A stretch of 64,000 nt of DNA, from NCBI GenBank assembly GCA_947623455.1, contig OX392533.1:36496729-36560728 (forward strand), read 5' to 3'. Made by a program: the position numbers and the translations under genes. Origin of the DNA: Mimachlamys varia. Lineage: Eukaryota; Mollusca; Bivalvia; Pectinida; Pectinidae. Shown piece by piece: positions 1-12,050 of the stretch. The notes under the pieces were generated by a model. The model was not told the origin of the DNA, did no database searches, and worked only from the letters and a program-made list of their open reading frames with translations. How positions within the stretch are numbered: position 1 is the first letter of the stretch; every line of letters starts with the position of its first letter.

Positions 1-599
1 ATTTATATTATGAAAGAAAACGAAGAGCAATTCATTTATTAAAAAAAACATTGTGATATTATAAACGACGTCTTGGGATACGTGTATAATAATGTTTGCT
101 CTGCTTTCCTTAGTTCTTATCAGGTCAGGTCCTAAATCTGGCCCTGAAATCATAAAACTTTTACTGACTCGACACAAATCCAACTAAGACTCGATATTTC
201 TTACTCGGGAGAGTTTCGTACTCGAGTAGAAATCATAAAACTTTTTGAGTCTAGACCCCTAGGAGTACGTTACCAAGACTATTCTGAGAACTCTTTAATG
301 CCAGAGGTAAAAAGACGGGAGGATTTGTGAGATGGCGGCAAATATGATGAAGTCCTTTTGCTTTGGCAATGATGTCGGTACATCGATTCGATAGTGATGA
401 TTTATCAAAATCACGATAATCAATTTCATGATAATGATAATTTTTCAATTTCCTATTGATGAGGATAATGATGATGCTTTAATTACATGATGGTGTCATA
501 TTCTGATATTGTTTTAACAATTTTGTAACGTTGATAAATACATGTATGCTTCCAAGTTTAAAATAGAAGAAGTACGCATTTGATTGATAGCGTTACTCT
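1..599. other. AT-rich stretch, no gene seen
   Basis: No open frame with splice-site support, no tandem repeat and no recognisable mobile element was seen here. The short minus-strand frame at 251-448 has no coding character. Confidence 0.5.
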
Positions 600-1100
600 T
601 CTAGTTATACTTTACAGGGTACAAAGTGCCTGTTTTATTTATTATCCCCTCGCGACGGAAGTCGGGGAGGGGATATAGCGTTCCGTTCGTACGTACGTAA
701 GTACGTATGTTCACTTTGTGTCAGCGCTCTTGCGACTTCATTTTTGAACGGATTCTGACCAAACTTCCTATATGGGTCCAGCATGGTAATACCTCGAACG
801 AGTTCGTGTTTCAGGGTGCCAAGGTCAAGGTCAAGGTCAAGGTCAGCGTTACTATTTATAGAAAATCTTTGTCAGTTCATGTGTTGGCACACGAGGGGAT
901 TTGTATCGTTTGCGATGCCTTGTTTATGATCAGCATTCACTGTCTGTCTCAACACTTATTCAAGAAAATTAAAAGTCACAGCGTCCTCACTATCCTGATG
1001 AAGTGCTTTACGAATTCTGTAATTATACTTCAAAGTCCTTGCCCCACTATCAAGGTCAAGGGGCCAAGGATGATATATTTAAAACGTTAAGTACCATTAT
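600..1100. repeat. Dispersed repeat with GGTCAA tandem motif
   Basis: The segment opens with a GC-richer hairpin-like CCCTCGCGACGG...GGGGAGGGG region, continues through a CGTACGTACGTA run and contains four tandem AAGGTC hexamers near 820-845. The style matches interspersed repeats common in mollusc genomes, and similar wording recurs at 5560-6060. An open frame at 707-1090 runs through it, but its translation contains the simple KVKVKV repeat and no domain, so I do not call it a gene. Confidence 0.45.
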
Positions 1101-1162
1101 TTTGAAAAAAATAAGTCAAATGAGCTAATTTAATGAAGACATCGACCTTAATGCCATATGTT

Positions 1163-2010
1163 TGATTACGTTGACATATGCATACAAGATCAATATGTAT
1201 AAATTACATAGATATATTCTGATTTTGATATAGGTCTTTGGATGTAACTAACCAGGGAGTTCAAATAAATGGGGGCCATTGCATGATTTAGGTGATTTGT
1301 TGGACATGAACATGTCTAACGCCATGACTAAAATTTCATATGATTAATCTCATCAACATAATGTATCAACTACTGAGAGTGTTTATGGCTGATTCAAGGA
1401 AAGATAGAGGGGAATGTATACACGGAAACTTTTCTTGTGTAATTTCCAAAGCGATATGATGAAACATACGTTTATCTTGATGCACGAATCATGAACAATC
1501 GAAGTCAAGAGGGATCAAATTGTGACTACAGAAACTCTTAAGGACATCGTCGTTCTCAATACGTACAGACAAAGATAGTTTTTCCGTCCGTGTATGACGG
1601 TAAAATATTGTCAATAATTACATAGACTCTCACACTGTCACGAGCTTGTTTACAAGCCATGCTGGTTAGGTCCGTGTATGGGACGGGATGTGGATTTTGG
1701 TAAACTTGAACGATCTTCTGATCAGTCTTTAGCATCCCCTTCTTAAACAATTTTAGTCTATCAAAACATTTCTACTCCGTACATGATCATACCACATTCC
1801 AAACTGAGAGAAGGTCTTAAGTCAATATGGAAATAATGTGTGTTAGACTTATCTTAATTCACAGATCAAGCATATTTTCTAAAGTAAAAGAGATTATTTA
1901 ACTCAACATGACCATGATTCATTCCATTCAGAGATTTTATTTCCCATTTACAGAGAAAAAAAGATGCAAGGAGAAAAACAAGATACCGGCCCCTGTAGGT
2001 GTGATTTAAG
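1163..2010 (+). repeat. ~830-bp direct repeat, copy 1
   Basis: This block is repeated with the same orientation and high similarity at 4390-5235. Shared landmarks in order are GATTACGTTGACATATG, CCAGGGAGTTCAAATAAATG, ACACGGAAACTTTTCTTGTG, TTTTTCCGTCCGTGTATGAC and AAACAAGATACCGGCC. Small indels and substitutions separate the copies. No coding capacity is seen. The pair may be a segmental duplication or a dispersed element present twice; an LTR pair is possible, but no TG...CA ends, primer-binding site or gag/pol was found between them. Confidence 0.8.
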
Positions 2011-2079
2011 GCAGAGTTTTGTGCGAGTACTTTTTGTAACGGGAATATGACAGAAGTCCCCCAAACCACCACAATTTAG

Positions 2080-2260
2080 TTCGCAATGCTGAAAAACACA
2101 TATAAACAAACTTTCATAGAAATTCGTCTATATAAAAGTCACGACCAACCAGAGGGCAGGAAGTGGCGGCCTTTGATAAACACAAAACTCAGGTAATGGT
2201 GTTATTTGTAGGGTCATAATACATCTAGATATAAACTGTAAGCAAAATTGGACAATATCT
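2080..2260. repeat. Fragment related to the 842-bp element at 58.7 kb
   Basis: The wording around 2134-2175 (tataaaagtcacgaccaacc, followed by a ggcaggaagtggcggcc-like string) resembles the internal 128-bp repeat of the element at 58703-59544. The match is partial and diverged. Confidence 0.35.
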
Positions 2261-3454
2261 AAAGGCGGGTTTTAAAATGATCTCAGAAGCCAATACGATA
2301 GCTTATACATTTTGTATGTGGTATTGGCAGACACTGTAGTAGTACGTTTATAAATATGCATTTAGGTCTAAACATGTATATACGCAAGAATAAAGCCTCC
2401 TTTTGAAAAAAAATTAAATGTCCTTACAACTGCTGAATCAAGTCTTGACAAAAAATCTTACAAAACAAATTTCTGTTGTTTACATATTAAACCACATAAT
2501 CTGAAATCCAATGAGGTTTTTTTCCTAGTCCTAGAATCTGATTGGCCATGTCAGTGTTTGGTCTACATCGTAGTTCTAAATGTCCAAGTCAACAATACCT
2601 AATACTTGGACGATGACGGTTGGAATATAAATCTACATTACTTGATGTTTGTCTTAAACCTTTAAACGTTTGGTTGCTTTCAAAATGCACGTTGTATCCA
2701 CAGAAGCATACGATATAGTATCATGGTTTATCTGTCCAGTAAGACACTTGCAATATTTCAGTTGTGGTAACGCACAACGCACCAACAAATGCGTGCAAAC
2801 ATCGTGCATCAATCGTGCATACATTGTTCATACATGGTGCATACAACTGGACGATCAAACCATCGTTTGTTCATCTGTACGGTTCATCATCTCACGTTCA
2901 TCTCTCCATACACACCCACGATTTCGTACAACTGGTCGATAAATATTACAGAATGAAAAAGATACTGAACCTTCTTGTTGAAAAAGTAAAAAAGATCGCA
3001 TCATATGTATAGGGATTATATTAATTTCACAATATACAATAAACTGTATTACAGTGACCATGAGACAGGTAAATAACACGCCGAAGTTTTACCTGCCCTG
3101 TGTCGTCTTGCGACATGAGTTAATAACGGTTACCGTTATGAAAACAAAACTGTAAGCTTGTTATCAGCAACTGTTATTTGAGCCGCCCTGACCTGTGTTT
3201 TCACACTTAGGCAAGTTATGTAAGTGCCCCGGGAAAGAGCGCATAAATACAAGGTCTATGTACAGGTATAATAAGGTTAAAACTGGCAACGTTTACCTGA
3301 GTGACATCGTGTCCAAATGTGTTCACCGTTAACATGCGTCTAATTTGATATGTTAAAAAACTACAAACAAGACATGTCTAATTCTAAGAAAAATATAGAA
3401 AGATGAGCTTGAAAACAACTAGCTCAAAACCGCATACATTGTAAAACCATTGAT
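2261..3454. other. Non-coding stretch with short CATCGT/CGTGCAT motifs
   Basis: No supported gene. Between about 2765 and 2930 there are short degenerate iterations around CATCGTGCAT, and related CACATCGTTCA iterations occur at 3640-3700. I could not define a terminal inverted repeat or target duplication linking them. Confidence 0.35.
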
Positions 3455-3595
3455 TAATTTTGAGGATTGATGCTTACTTGGATGTGACCCGGATTTACAT
3501 GGCTTTGTTCCTATTTTGCCCCTAGTTTAATCCATTTTGAGTTCGGATTATGGTTTTGTTGACGCTTTGATATTCTCTGATTTTTTTTCGCCAAC
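3455..3595 (+). repeat. Family A fragment (retroelement 3' tail)
   Basis: It matches the shared tail of family A, starting at GAGGATTGATGCTTACTTGG and passing through TTTGTTCCTATTTTGCCCC to the GAGTTCGGATTATGG...ATTCTCTG end. It is internally deleted relative to the longer copies at 4090-4390 and 27451-27790. Confidence 0.7.
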
Positions 3596-3734
3596 CACCG
3601 TTGTCCTTGCATAATGTTGTTTTAACAGGATTTTAGTGTTCTCACATCGTTCACACATCGTTCAAACATTATGCGAAAATCGCACATCGTGTAACATTGT
3701 GCGATCTAATAACCGTAAATCTTTATTGGACAAT

Positions 3735-3870
3735 AGTGAACATGACACTGCTTTACCAAGGTGAATCTAAGGCTTATGTATGAAATTCCAGAGACTTGTA
3801 TGTACAGAGCCCAAATAAGACATTTGAAGTACGGACGGACAGAAGGAGGTAAAGACACGGATGGACAAAG
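3735..3870. repeat. Unit of a ~150-bp dispersed repeat
   Basis: This is a single diverged unit (GCTTTACCAAGGTGAA ... ACTTGTATGTACAGAG ... GGACGGACAGAAGG) of the repeat that occurs in tandem at 5560-6060. Confidence 0.4.
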
Positions 3871-3915
3871 AGCATGCTATTGTCTATGAATTATCAAAAT
3901 TTTTCCTTCAACAGT

Positions 3916-4390
3916 GTATACTGTGCCCCGGTCTTAGCTGACTTGTTTTTGATTCATACGAGGATGAATTTGTGGAGAGCTAATTAGGACAGGTAACAAA
4001 AACCTTGCCAAGTCTTTTAATTTCTCTTTCAGATATATCGACGATGTGTTGTCTTTAGCACAAGAAGTTTGCTGACCACGTCGATCGTATCTTTTATATG
4101 AAGATGGACGTTTTTGAGTATGCTTATTAGTGTGTTTACTTGTTGTGATTGGCAATGATACGCGGTTCTCATTTTGAGAACTTGATGTTTACTTGGATTT
4201 ACATGGCGGGTGTCATCGATGAAGCAGAAGACGCCTACTCTTCCGGAACACCTGGTCGTATTCTCTTGTGCTTTTTCAATGGTCTCCATGTGAATCTTTC
4301 CTTTGTTCATATTTTGCCCTTGGTTTAAACGATTTTGAGTTTGGATTTTGATTTTGTTGTTTACGCTTCGGTATTCTCTTATTTATTTTG
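3916..4390 (+). mobile_element. Internally deleted reverse-transcriptase retroelement (family A)
   Basis: Translating in two frames gives reverse-transcriptase motifs. CAPVLADLFL is followed, after a frame change, by DSYEDEFVES and a stop. Next comes a NFSFRYIDDVLSL block containing the catalytic YIDD motif near 4030-4055, then a frameshifted KKFADHVDRI. The sequence then jumps directly to the element's 3' tail, so most of the RT C-terminal half is deleted. The tail (about 4090-4390) is the same ~300-bp block found alone at many sites in this window, which shows that block to be the 3' end of this retroelement. The class (Penelope-like or another non-LTR lineage) cannot be settled by eye. Stops and frameshifts make it non-functional. 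Confidence 0.75.
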
Positions 4391-5235
4391 ATTACGTTGA
4401 CATATGTATACAAGCTCAATATGTATAAATTACATAAGATATATTCTGAATTTGATATGGGTCTTTGGAAATAACAAACCAGGGAATTCAAATAAATGGG
4501 GGCCATTGTATGATTAAGGGGATTTGATGGACCTGAACATGTCTAACGCCATGATTAAACTTTCATATGATTAATCTCATCAATACAATGTTGTGTATCA
4601 ACTACTGAGAGTGTGGCTGATTCAAGGAGAGATAGAGGGGGATGTATACACGGAAACTTTTCTTGTGTAATTTCCAAAGCGATATGATGAAACATACGTT
4701 TATCTTGATGCACGAATCATGAACAATCGAAGTCAAGAGGGATCAAATTGTGACTACAGAAACTCTTAAGGACATCGTCGTTCTCAATACGTACAGACAA
4801 AGATAGTTTTTCCGTCCGTGTATGACGGTAAAATATTGTCAACAATTACATAGACTCTCACACTGTCACGAGCGGCTTGTTTACAAGCCATGCTGGTTAG
4901 GTCCGTGTATGGGACGGGATGTGGATTTTGAAAAACTTCAACGATCTTCTGATCAGTCTTTAGCATCCCCTTCTCAAACAATTTTAGTCTATCAAAACAT
5001 TTCTACTCCGTACATGATCATACCACATTCCAAACTGAGAGAAGGTATTAAGTCAAAATGGAAATAATGTGTGTTAGACTTATTTTAATTTACAGATCAA
5101 GCATATTTTCTGAAGTAAAAGAGATTATTTAACTCAACATGACCATGATTCATTCCATTCAGAGTTTTTTTCCACATTTACAGAGAAAAAAAAGAAGCAA
5201 GGAGAAAAACAAGATACCGGCCAATTATGTAAGTG
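4390..5235 (+). repeat. ~830-bp direct repeat, copy 2
   Basis: Direct repeat of 1163-2010, offset by about 3.23 kb. It starts immediately after the family A tail ends at about 4390. Similarity fades beyond the ACCGGCC landmark near 5222. Confidence 0.8.
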
Positions 5236-5559
5236 TGAAATAAAGGCATGACATGCGTTTTCTAAAAATGTGTACAAAATGACAAGGTGTTCTGATTACG
5301 ATTAATATTTGATGCATACATATGTCAAAAATGAAAATGATTTTGTTTCAATATGGTTGTTTACCTTTTCCTTTGTTGAAATAAGGCCATATGCCATGAC
5401 ATAAACATTTCAACGTCAATTTTAAGTAACCATTGCCAAAATAGTTTAAATATCAGCTTCAACAATGCTGGTCATCATATACATGATGTAACAAAGTTTA
5501 TAGATAGAAATTTTAGCAAAATAAATGGCTGTAGGAGATAGGGGACAATTTTTGTTTGC

Positions 5560-6065
5560 TTTGATAAAGGTCAAAGGTCAAAATATTGGTCAGAGTAATC
5601 TAATTTTGATAATGATGCGCCGCCTTACTTTGGTTCACCAATTCTTCACGTATAACATTCCTGTGACTTATGGTGTATGTAGGGATAGAGCAAGGGTAAG
5701 CTATTCTTTGATGCATACCATATGTCTAAATGAATCGAAGGGCGTAGTAACCTAATTTTAATGCATGATACACCGCCTTACCGAGGTCAACTCACACACC
5801 AAAGTGTGGAGTTCTAGTGACTTTTAGTGTATGCAATAGAGATCGGACAATATTTTGTATGTAGGTCAAAAGTCAAAATGTAGGTTAGGGTGACCTACTT
5901 TTGATACATGACAAACATGTCTCACCAACATAGACCTGTGCCCAAAGTATGAAGATCCAGTTACTTGTAAAAGGCAGATCCCGGACAATATACTGAAAAG
6001 AAGGAAGGACAAACAGAAAGACGGAAGGTCATATCGACAGCAATATGGGTGTGTACGGAGGGACA
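5560..6065. repeat. Three tandem ~150-bp dispersed repeat units
   Basis: The units are recognised by recurring landmarks at about 5620 (CGCCTTACTTTGGTTCACC), 5773 (CGCCTTACCGAGGTCAAC) and 5920 (TCTCACCAACATAGACC), with AGGTCAAAGGTCAAAAT-type joints between them. They are diverged from one another, and no coding potential is seen. Confidence 0.55.
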
Positions 6066-7828
6066 AGTGCAGTTTATTTTAAATGAATACGTCTTTCTTC
6101 AATAATTAGTTAAGATAAAATTTGTTAAAAGTATATGTTCCATTAAAAAGACACCATGGCATGATAAGCGAAGTCTTTGGAAATGAATATAATAATGATT
6201 GATATACTTTACTTTACTTTAAAGTAGAACTTTCCAGGAACGTGTAAATATTGGCTATATCATAGCAACGGAGCAAAATGTCAGTTATTGCACGAAAGAG
6301 GCGGTGCTACATTTAGAGGGCGTAGCGCTAGAGAAGTATGCTCCGCCCCTAGAGTAAGATGACTGACATATTGTTCTGAATAAAGGAGAAGATCCTCACT
6401 TATACAATACAGTATAAGCAGAACTGTTTAAGGTTAGCTTTCGACACCACAGCTAGATCAAAGAAAAAGTGGCATGTCTTCGCGATAAATTTTTCAACTT
6501 TCATCTCATGTGAAATACCAAAGAAAAGAGGAGTGGAGTGGCTTTGTGGTTGTATTCTGTTCTCTGACAAATCAAACCAATAGTCTAACAAAACATATCG
6601 GAGGCCTGGGATTTCGGAAGTATTTTTTAAGGATCGTGAAGGAGGTACGTTCCTGATTTAGTTGTTGGGATATTGAGTAGTTCGTGACATAGACTGGACT
6701 TTACGTGCTGACCTGGATGAAGGGAGATGAATCGTATATAAAATAATTACTTCAATGGATATAACGTAGACTCTATTTTGACAACAGTTGATATAACCAT
6801 GGCCTCCTGATCGCGTCCCGTGCTGACAACAACAATGCGTTTCCCTAAGGTGATTTTCTTCAGATTCATCGCGAACCTCAACTACTCTTATGTGTCACTA
6901 CACGCCATGGACGGACCTTAGTTGAATGAAAGGTTTGTTTACCTTATTTATTAATTCTTTTCGATTTACCTATTTAACCATCCTTCAACTATGGGAATTT
7001 AACATTTAACAATAGGTTCCCGAACAAAAGTTTGAATACTTAAACTCAACTTAAGTCGGGTCTGGATTAAATATGCATATAACGAAACTCAAGAAGTGGT
7101 GGTTTTGCAGTACAAGATATATAAACAAAACATCGAGTTAAAAACTACTATTTGATAAAATAATTAGAAAGATTTTAGTGTACAATTTGAGACATTTTCT
7201 GACTGTTTACGTATCTGGGTAGTGTTTTTGCATCTTTCACCATATTTTTATGTTTAATAAATTTATACCTAAATTAGAAATGAACGCAAGAGACGTGCAG
7301 CGTAGTGTAGTAAAAATGAAAGTCTAGAGACGTCTTTCCTGAATATAAACCCAACTATATATATTTATCTTACCCTGAAAAGGGATATCCACACGTTACC
7401 CGGTGTTAGATTTTCTTATCTCACCCTAGGTTGAGACAAGCTATTCATGTTTTTTGCACGTTCTCAACACTTGTATGACGCCGCAACAACTTAACAATGA
7501 CGTCACGGCAACAGTACAATGACGTCAAACATTCGGTTACACGAAAACATTTGCCTCAATTGATTTCTAGTTAAAATAAAAACTCACGACGACGCTTTTT
7601 TCAAACCAGCGGCGTCGCCCTGTATAAACAGTTTGTCTCCGTAAATATTAATGACAGCGTGAGATACGGTATAAGAATATATATATTCGCATATAACATA
7701 CGCAAACACACGGCGTCGTCCGGTAAATATTTCCCGGTAAAGTAGTGACGTTGATACATCCATGTATATGTGTATATAAATACACAATCCTACGAAGTCT
7801 TCCGGTATGGAAAAACTTGTCCAAGTAA
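6066..7828. other. Intergenic, no gene seen
   Basis: AT-rich sequence without supported exons. Short overlapping minus-strand frames at 7584-7848 have no domain or splice support. No clear repeat family was recognised. Confidence 0.45.
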
Positions 7829-8101
7829 ATCACATTTTCGTAGTACACGATTTGAAATCATACAAAACTGTTTAATTTTACTTCTAAATTAATAAATTAA
7901 AGGGGTTGTACGCACCTGACCCTTCTGCTTTTACATTAGTTTAGAAATTTTGGATTCCCATCTTTTGGCCCCTAGCATCACTGAAGAGTCCTATTAGGAC
8001 GAAACAGCTGTATGGTACAGTTTAATTCATTTTTTCGGCATACTGTATCTACTAATAAATTTAAAAGGTGTAGCACATGTGTGTGTTACGTCATCTTTAT
8101 A
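7829..8101 (+). repeat. Family B dispersed element
   Basis: This is one of six or seven copies of a ~385-bp element. Landmarks are CATTTTCGTAGTACACGATT, CCTTTTGGCCCCTAGCATC, the CTGAAGAGTCCTATTAGGAC block, ACAGCTGTATG and the terminal TTACGTCATCTT. The leftmost ~110 bp present in the copy at 25941-26322 is missing here. Confidence 0.75.
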
Positions 8102-8133
8102 CTTATGGTGTGAGATTCGATTTGATACAGTAT

Positions 8134-8292
8134 ATAAGGAGTGTACCTCATTTTGACTGCGTATACGGAAGTATGCCCGCAGTTGGCAACGAACATATTC
8201 TGTGTTGTGCGCTAGCCCTCCATTGTGAATACATTCGTTGCCAACTTCGGGCATACTACCATATTCTAAGTCAAAATGAGCTAGAATCCTTA
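8134..8292 (+). repeat. Imperfect hairpin (family C palindrome)
   Basis: The two arms contain ACCTCATTTTGACTGCGTAT...GCAGTTGGCAACGAACATAT and their reverse complement, with several mismatches in the right arm and a ~25-nt loop. The same palindrome, in near-perfect form, lies at 58276-58435. Open frames on both strands through this interval are consequences of the palindrome. Confidence 0.85.
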
Positions 8293-8770
8293 CATTTACA
8301 TCATTATTAATTTCATTGTTATACGAAGAAAAAAAACTAACGAAGCGGGTTGCAACGATGATAACTTCAATGGCGGTTGCTGCGAAAAAAATATAGTCCT
8401 TTTGAATCTTCATCGATAAATTGGAACGTTTAGAAAATACACAGTGAACGACCCTTTTTTCTTCATTACATTATTTGTGGTATCAATTTATATTCCTGAC
8501 ACTTGAAATTTATTTCTTTATTTATAACGGCTGTTATGTACACGTATTACGACAGTGATTGGTTGTCATGTCATCGAACGATGGACGTCACAACTGCAGG
8601 GCGCCGCCATATTTGCGTTACCGTCAAAAGTTTGCCAGATATCATTTATTGTATAATCAGATGAAATGGATCCAATATTTGTTTCATATTTCAAAATTTT
8701 GAAGGAACCAAACAATGGCCGTTAGCGAATGGGGACACCAGTTGAGTAATCTTAAGGACCCTAGTTTAAC
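8293..8770 (+). mobile_element. Family C element body, inverted copy of 57700-58275
   Basis: Sequence flanking the hairpin is homologous, in inverted orientation, to 57700-58275. Shared landmarks in order are ATACGAAGAAAAAAA, TATTTCTTTATTTATAACGG, the CACAACTGCAGGGCGCCGCC string followed by TTTGCGTTACCGTCAA, and AGGAACCAAACAATGGCCG. The homologous body and the hairpin together suggest one mobile element of at least ~620 bp. A short translated frame (FALPSK...) is shared by both copies, but this copy is disrupted. Confidence 0.65.
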
Positions 8771-9505
8771 ATCCAATAAGGGCGGAATGGGTAAACATCT
8801 TACCTGTCCCCCTGTCTACCTGCAGTATTAGAATTACTGTAAATTTGACAGCTGCCTTCCCCACATAAGACTAGTTTTGGTAGTGAGCTGATTTCAGCGG
8901 TCAGAACTACGAAACTCGGCTATTGTACTCTTTGCTTGACAAATGAAACAGACGTTTTCGAAAGCTCGCAAATTAAGTTTTCAATTCTTGATTGTGTACA
9001 AAACTTACTTAGAATATATCATTCATTTGAAACTGATGAATCTTATTCCAAATTACTATTCAGCTGTATTAATTTAGAACAGTTACGGTCCAACTAAACC
9101 ATATTGTGGATAGTATGCTTATTTGGTTTTTGCAATTCATCAAATATTATTTACATTTAGTATGCTAGAAAGCAATGGCAAAAATTGTATTCATTTCTCA
9201 TAAGAACATTAGCCTCATCACATGCAAACAGCATGTACTAATACATTGAAAAATAGTTCCTGAAAAATATAAATGATTATGATTTTATAAAGTGAAATGC
9301 TTAAAATGAAAAAAAATATCCCTTGAAAATACAGTGACAACAAATACTGTCATGTTTAGAGAAAATGTTAACAAATGCAAGCGTTCTGTACGTGACCAGA
9401 CGTTTCCCTGTCGTCTGATAGGCTTAGTACTATCCGCCGTCAAGCCATCGGAATTGTTCTTCTACCCGTGTTATTTTAAATAAACACGATCCATGTAATA
9501 TGTAG
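8771..9505. other. Intergenic, no gene seen
   Basis: No splice-supported exon, tandem repeat or recognised element. Confidence 0.45.
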
Positions 9506-9506
9506 A

Positions 9507-10030
9507 GACATTCAATATGACCAACACGGGCAACTTTCTACTAAGCTGTATGATAAACGTGACGATTTCGATTTTCCGATCGTGAACTTTCCCTTTCTTG
9601 ATAGTAACATCCCTGCTTCTCCATCCTATGGTGTTGATTCGTTATTCTAGGGCTTGCTCTGAATATCGCGAATTTCGTGATAGATGTCGACTACTGACGA
9701 ACAAACTTATGGCACAGGGATTCGAGAAATGCAAGTTGATGAAGACTATGGGCAAGTTTTATGGTCGCCATCTTGAAATCATCGAGAAATATTCTGTATC
9801 TTTGTGTGATATAAAGATGGACGATTTTGAGTTTGCTTGTTAGTGTGTTTACTTGTTGTGATGACAATGATGACTCAGTTCTCATTTTGAGGATTGATGC
9901 TTACTTGGATGTGACCAAGATTTACATGGCGGGTGTCGTCGATGAAGCAGAAGACGCTTACTCTTCCGGAACACCTGGTCTTATTCTCCATGTAAATCTT
10001 TCCTTTGTTCCTATTTTTATTTTAGCGGTC
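9507..10030 (+). mobile_element. 5'-truncated RT retroelement, C-terminal RT plus 3' tail (family A)
   Basis: One frame reads DIQYDQHGQL and TKLYDKRDDFDFPIVNFPF from about 9508. After a frameshift near 9630 the frame continues LIRYSRACSEYREF, then KFYGRHLEIIEKYSVSLCDI, and stops at 9843. This is the C-terminal part of the same RT protein whose core motifs appear at 3916-4080. The stop is followed directly by the family A tail (GTGTTTACTTGTTGTGATG ... CCGGAACACCTGGTC), so the tail is the 3' UTR of this element. The junction with genomic DNA on the left is not defined. Confidence 0.75.
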
Positions 10031-11785
10031 CTCTTAAAGTTGAAAACATAAAAATCACTCCAAAAATCTCACAGAATAAATGTTGTGAGCTATTTCCCGT
10101 TGTTGTTATGACGGTTACTAAGACCGTGTCACGACCTGTGTAACATTTTCCCGCGAAAACTGCTGTTCTCTCTCCGACGCCACTCTTAGGTAAAAACACG
10201 AAAAAGTGCATTTTTTATTATGGTGTTCGCTAACAAATAAAATAAATAAAATTATCAAAATGTAAACGCGATTCATGGAATATGTCCTGAAGCCGATATT
10301 GTTATGACCTAATGAATGTTGAAAAAATAAATTTCATTCCTTAGTTACGTGTACCATAACATTATACCTAATCCATGGATTATATACACTTATAACACTT
10401 TCCCCTGTCCACACTTCTCCCATTTACCCGTGATTTTTTAAACTTCAATTTCAACATTTAAAGTATTATGATAAAAACAGATTCCTTGTCATAAAATAAA
10501 ATACTGAGATAAAAACGATAAAGTACACAGTGTACATTATTTTATGATTGCATGGAAACACAATAGTGACACCATATAAAAAGGACGTCATATTATTATA
10601 TATGACGTCATGCTGTATCATTTAAAATTTAATAAATTTGCATAAAAGAATAATATTTTTTCTTTTGATTATTTTTTGTTTGACACATTTTACAAGTTTG
10701 TTTTCGAAGCAGAACAAAACGAGCGATGGGACTTAATTGTTTTAGGGTATTTCCCCTATAAATGGAGTGTAGACTCTAATGACATTTACGTTAAAACATC
10801 TTTCCAAAATGCCGGTCATGAGGTATTTTCCAGCTCACTGCAGGTTCAGTTTGAATAGAACTGCAATACAATATAGCCATTAATTTTGAAAATGGCGTTG
10901 TTTAGATACACAGTTTTCCTACTAAGTCAGATGTCACTCTACCATTCGAAATGGCATATTTATGGGCTCAATGTAGAACCGGAAGTACGGAATATTTCTG
11001 GGCTGTAGCTGTACGATTCAGTGATGGAATCAGTGTTGTTGAGTCAGATATATTTATACGCACATGTTACAGGTAACAAGCTCCGTTCTGGTGCCTTTTG
11101 CACCTGTGAGCTTTGATTTTATAAACAGCTAGAGACTTTATGCTAAGCTTAACTCTTTTCCTTTGCCTTTTCTGACCTACATATTAGCAAAAATGAAAAC
11201 ATCCATTTTTTTTGGATGAATATTTGTATTCTTAAATTATAGCCGTCTTTTTTGGTCTTTGATGCAATTAAGCACATTTATACCAAATCTAAACATCACG
11301 AGAGAAAATATGGGCGCTGATCATTTATCAAATTTCCCAGCACAAAAATCGGGGATAAAAAGGACATAAACCCCGTAGTCATTTCCTGTAAACAAATGAT
11401 ATCATCCAGTAAACAGACATCTTACCCGGATGTTGTGAGGTATTTATACAAGCTACTTAAGTCATATTATTTAATAAATTAATCAATGATAATTGTCTAT
11501 TCCAATTAGATACCAGCTATATTTCACAAATACGACCGATGTTTTCCCTCCATTCCTGAACTAGCTGTTAAGTTATATAATCTGTGAGTTTCCGGACTTG
11601 CTTTAAGTCGCTACAAGAAGAATAAGAGCATGTTTATAATGTTTAATTAAGGAGTTGTACATGTCTGATGTGACGCTGCTGATCACAAGGCAGAAATTGA
11701 ATCAACGTGTTCCTACTCGATAATATATAAAGCCAATGCAAAATATACATAGTACTGACAAGAAATGTATGGAACGAATTTACAA
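10031..11785. other. Intergenic, no supported gene
   Basis: A 60-codon open frame at 10676-10858 has a plausible amino-acid composition (FEAEQNERWDL, GYFPYKWSVDSNDIYVK) but no match I recognise and no splice context. A short hairpin with TGACGTCA motifs lies at 10583-10611. The rest is AT-rich. Confidence 0.4.
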
Positions 11786-11789
11786 ATAC

Positions 11790-12050
11790 ATTATATAATA
11801 ATAATAATAATATTAATTCGAGGTTCTTATATACCGCTTTATCACAACTTGAAGGTCGCCTCAGAGCGATTCACAAATTATTATCCGGGGTTATAGGGCT
11901 TTAGCAACCAGCCAATATCGTTATCAACTCCCTGGGGAGCATACAACTGGTGCTGCCATCTCGACGCTTATAACTAGCATTCTACAATTTCTAGCACTGC
12001 CCAACCGCGTACTCATTTACAGCTGAGTAGACTGGAATCATATATATGAA
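11790..12050. repeat. Dispersed repeat beginning with (ATA)n
   Basis: It starts with ATAATAATAATAAT and continues AGGTTCTTATATACCGC, GAGCGATTCACAAATTATTA, CTCCCTGGGGAGCATACAAC, then GTACTCATTTACAGCTGAGT. This layout is shared by a repeat type frequent in marine invertebrate genomes. It lies about 640 bp upstream of the Mab-21-like start codon. Confidence 0.55.

Noticed and set aside
1163..5235. LTR retrotransposon bounded by the 830-bp repeats
   Set aside because: No TG...CA ends, primer-binding site, polypurine tract or internal coding sequence was found, and a different retroelement lies between the copies.
8027..8413. 128-codon minus-strand frame and the 77-codon plus-strand frame at 8077
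   Set aside because: Both run through the family C palindrome and family B, and encode near-identical peptides on opposite strands because of the palindrome.
9691..10051. Frames reading ...VTKIYMAGVVDEAEDAYSSG... as a conserved small protein
   Set aside because: The peptide recurs at every family A copy and lies in the 3' untranslated tail, after the RT stop codon.
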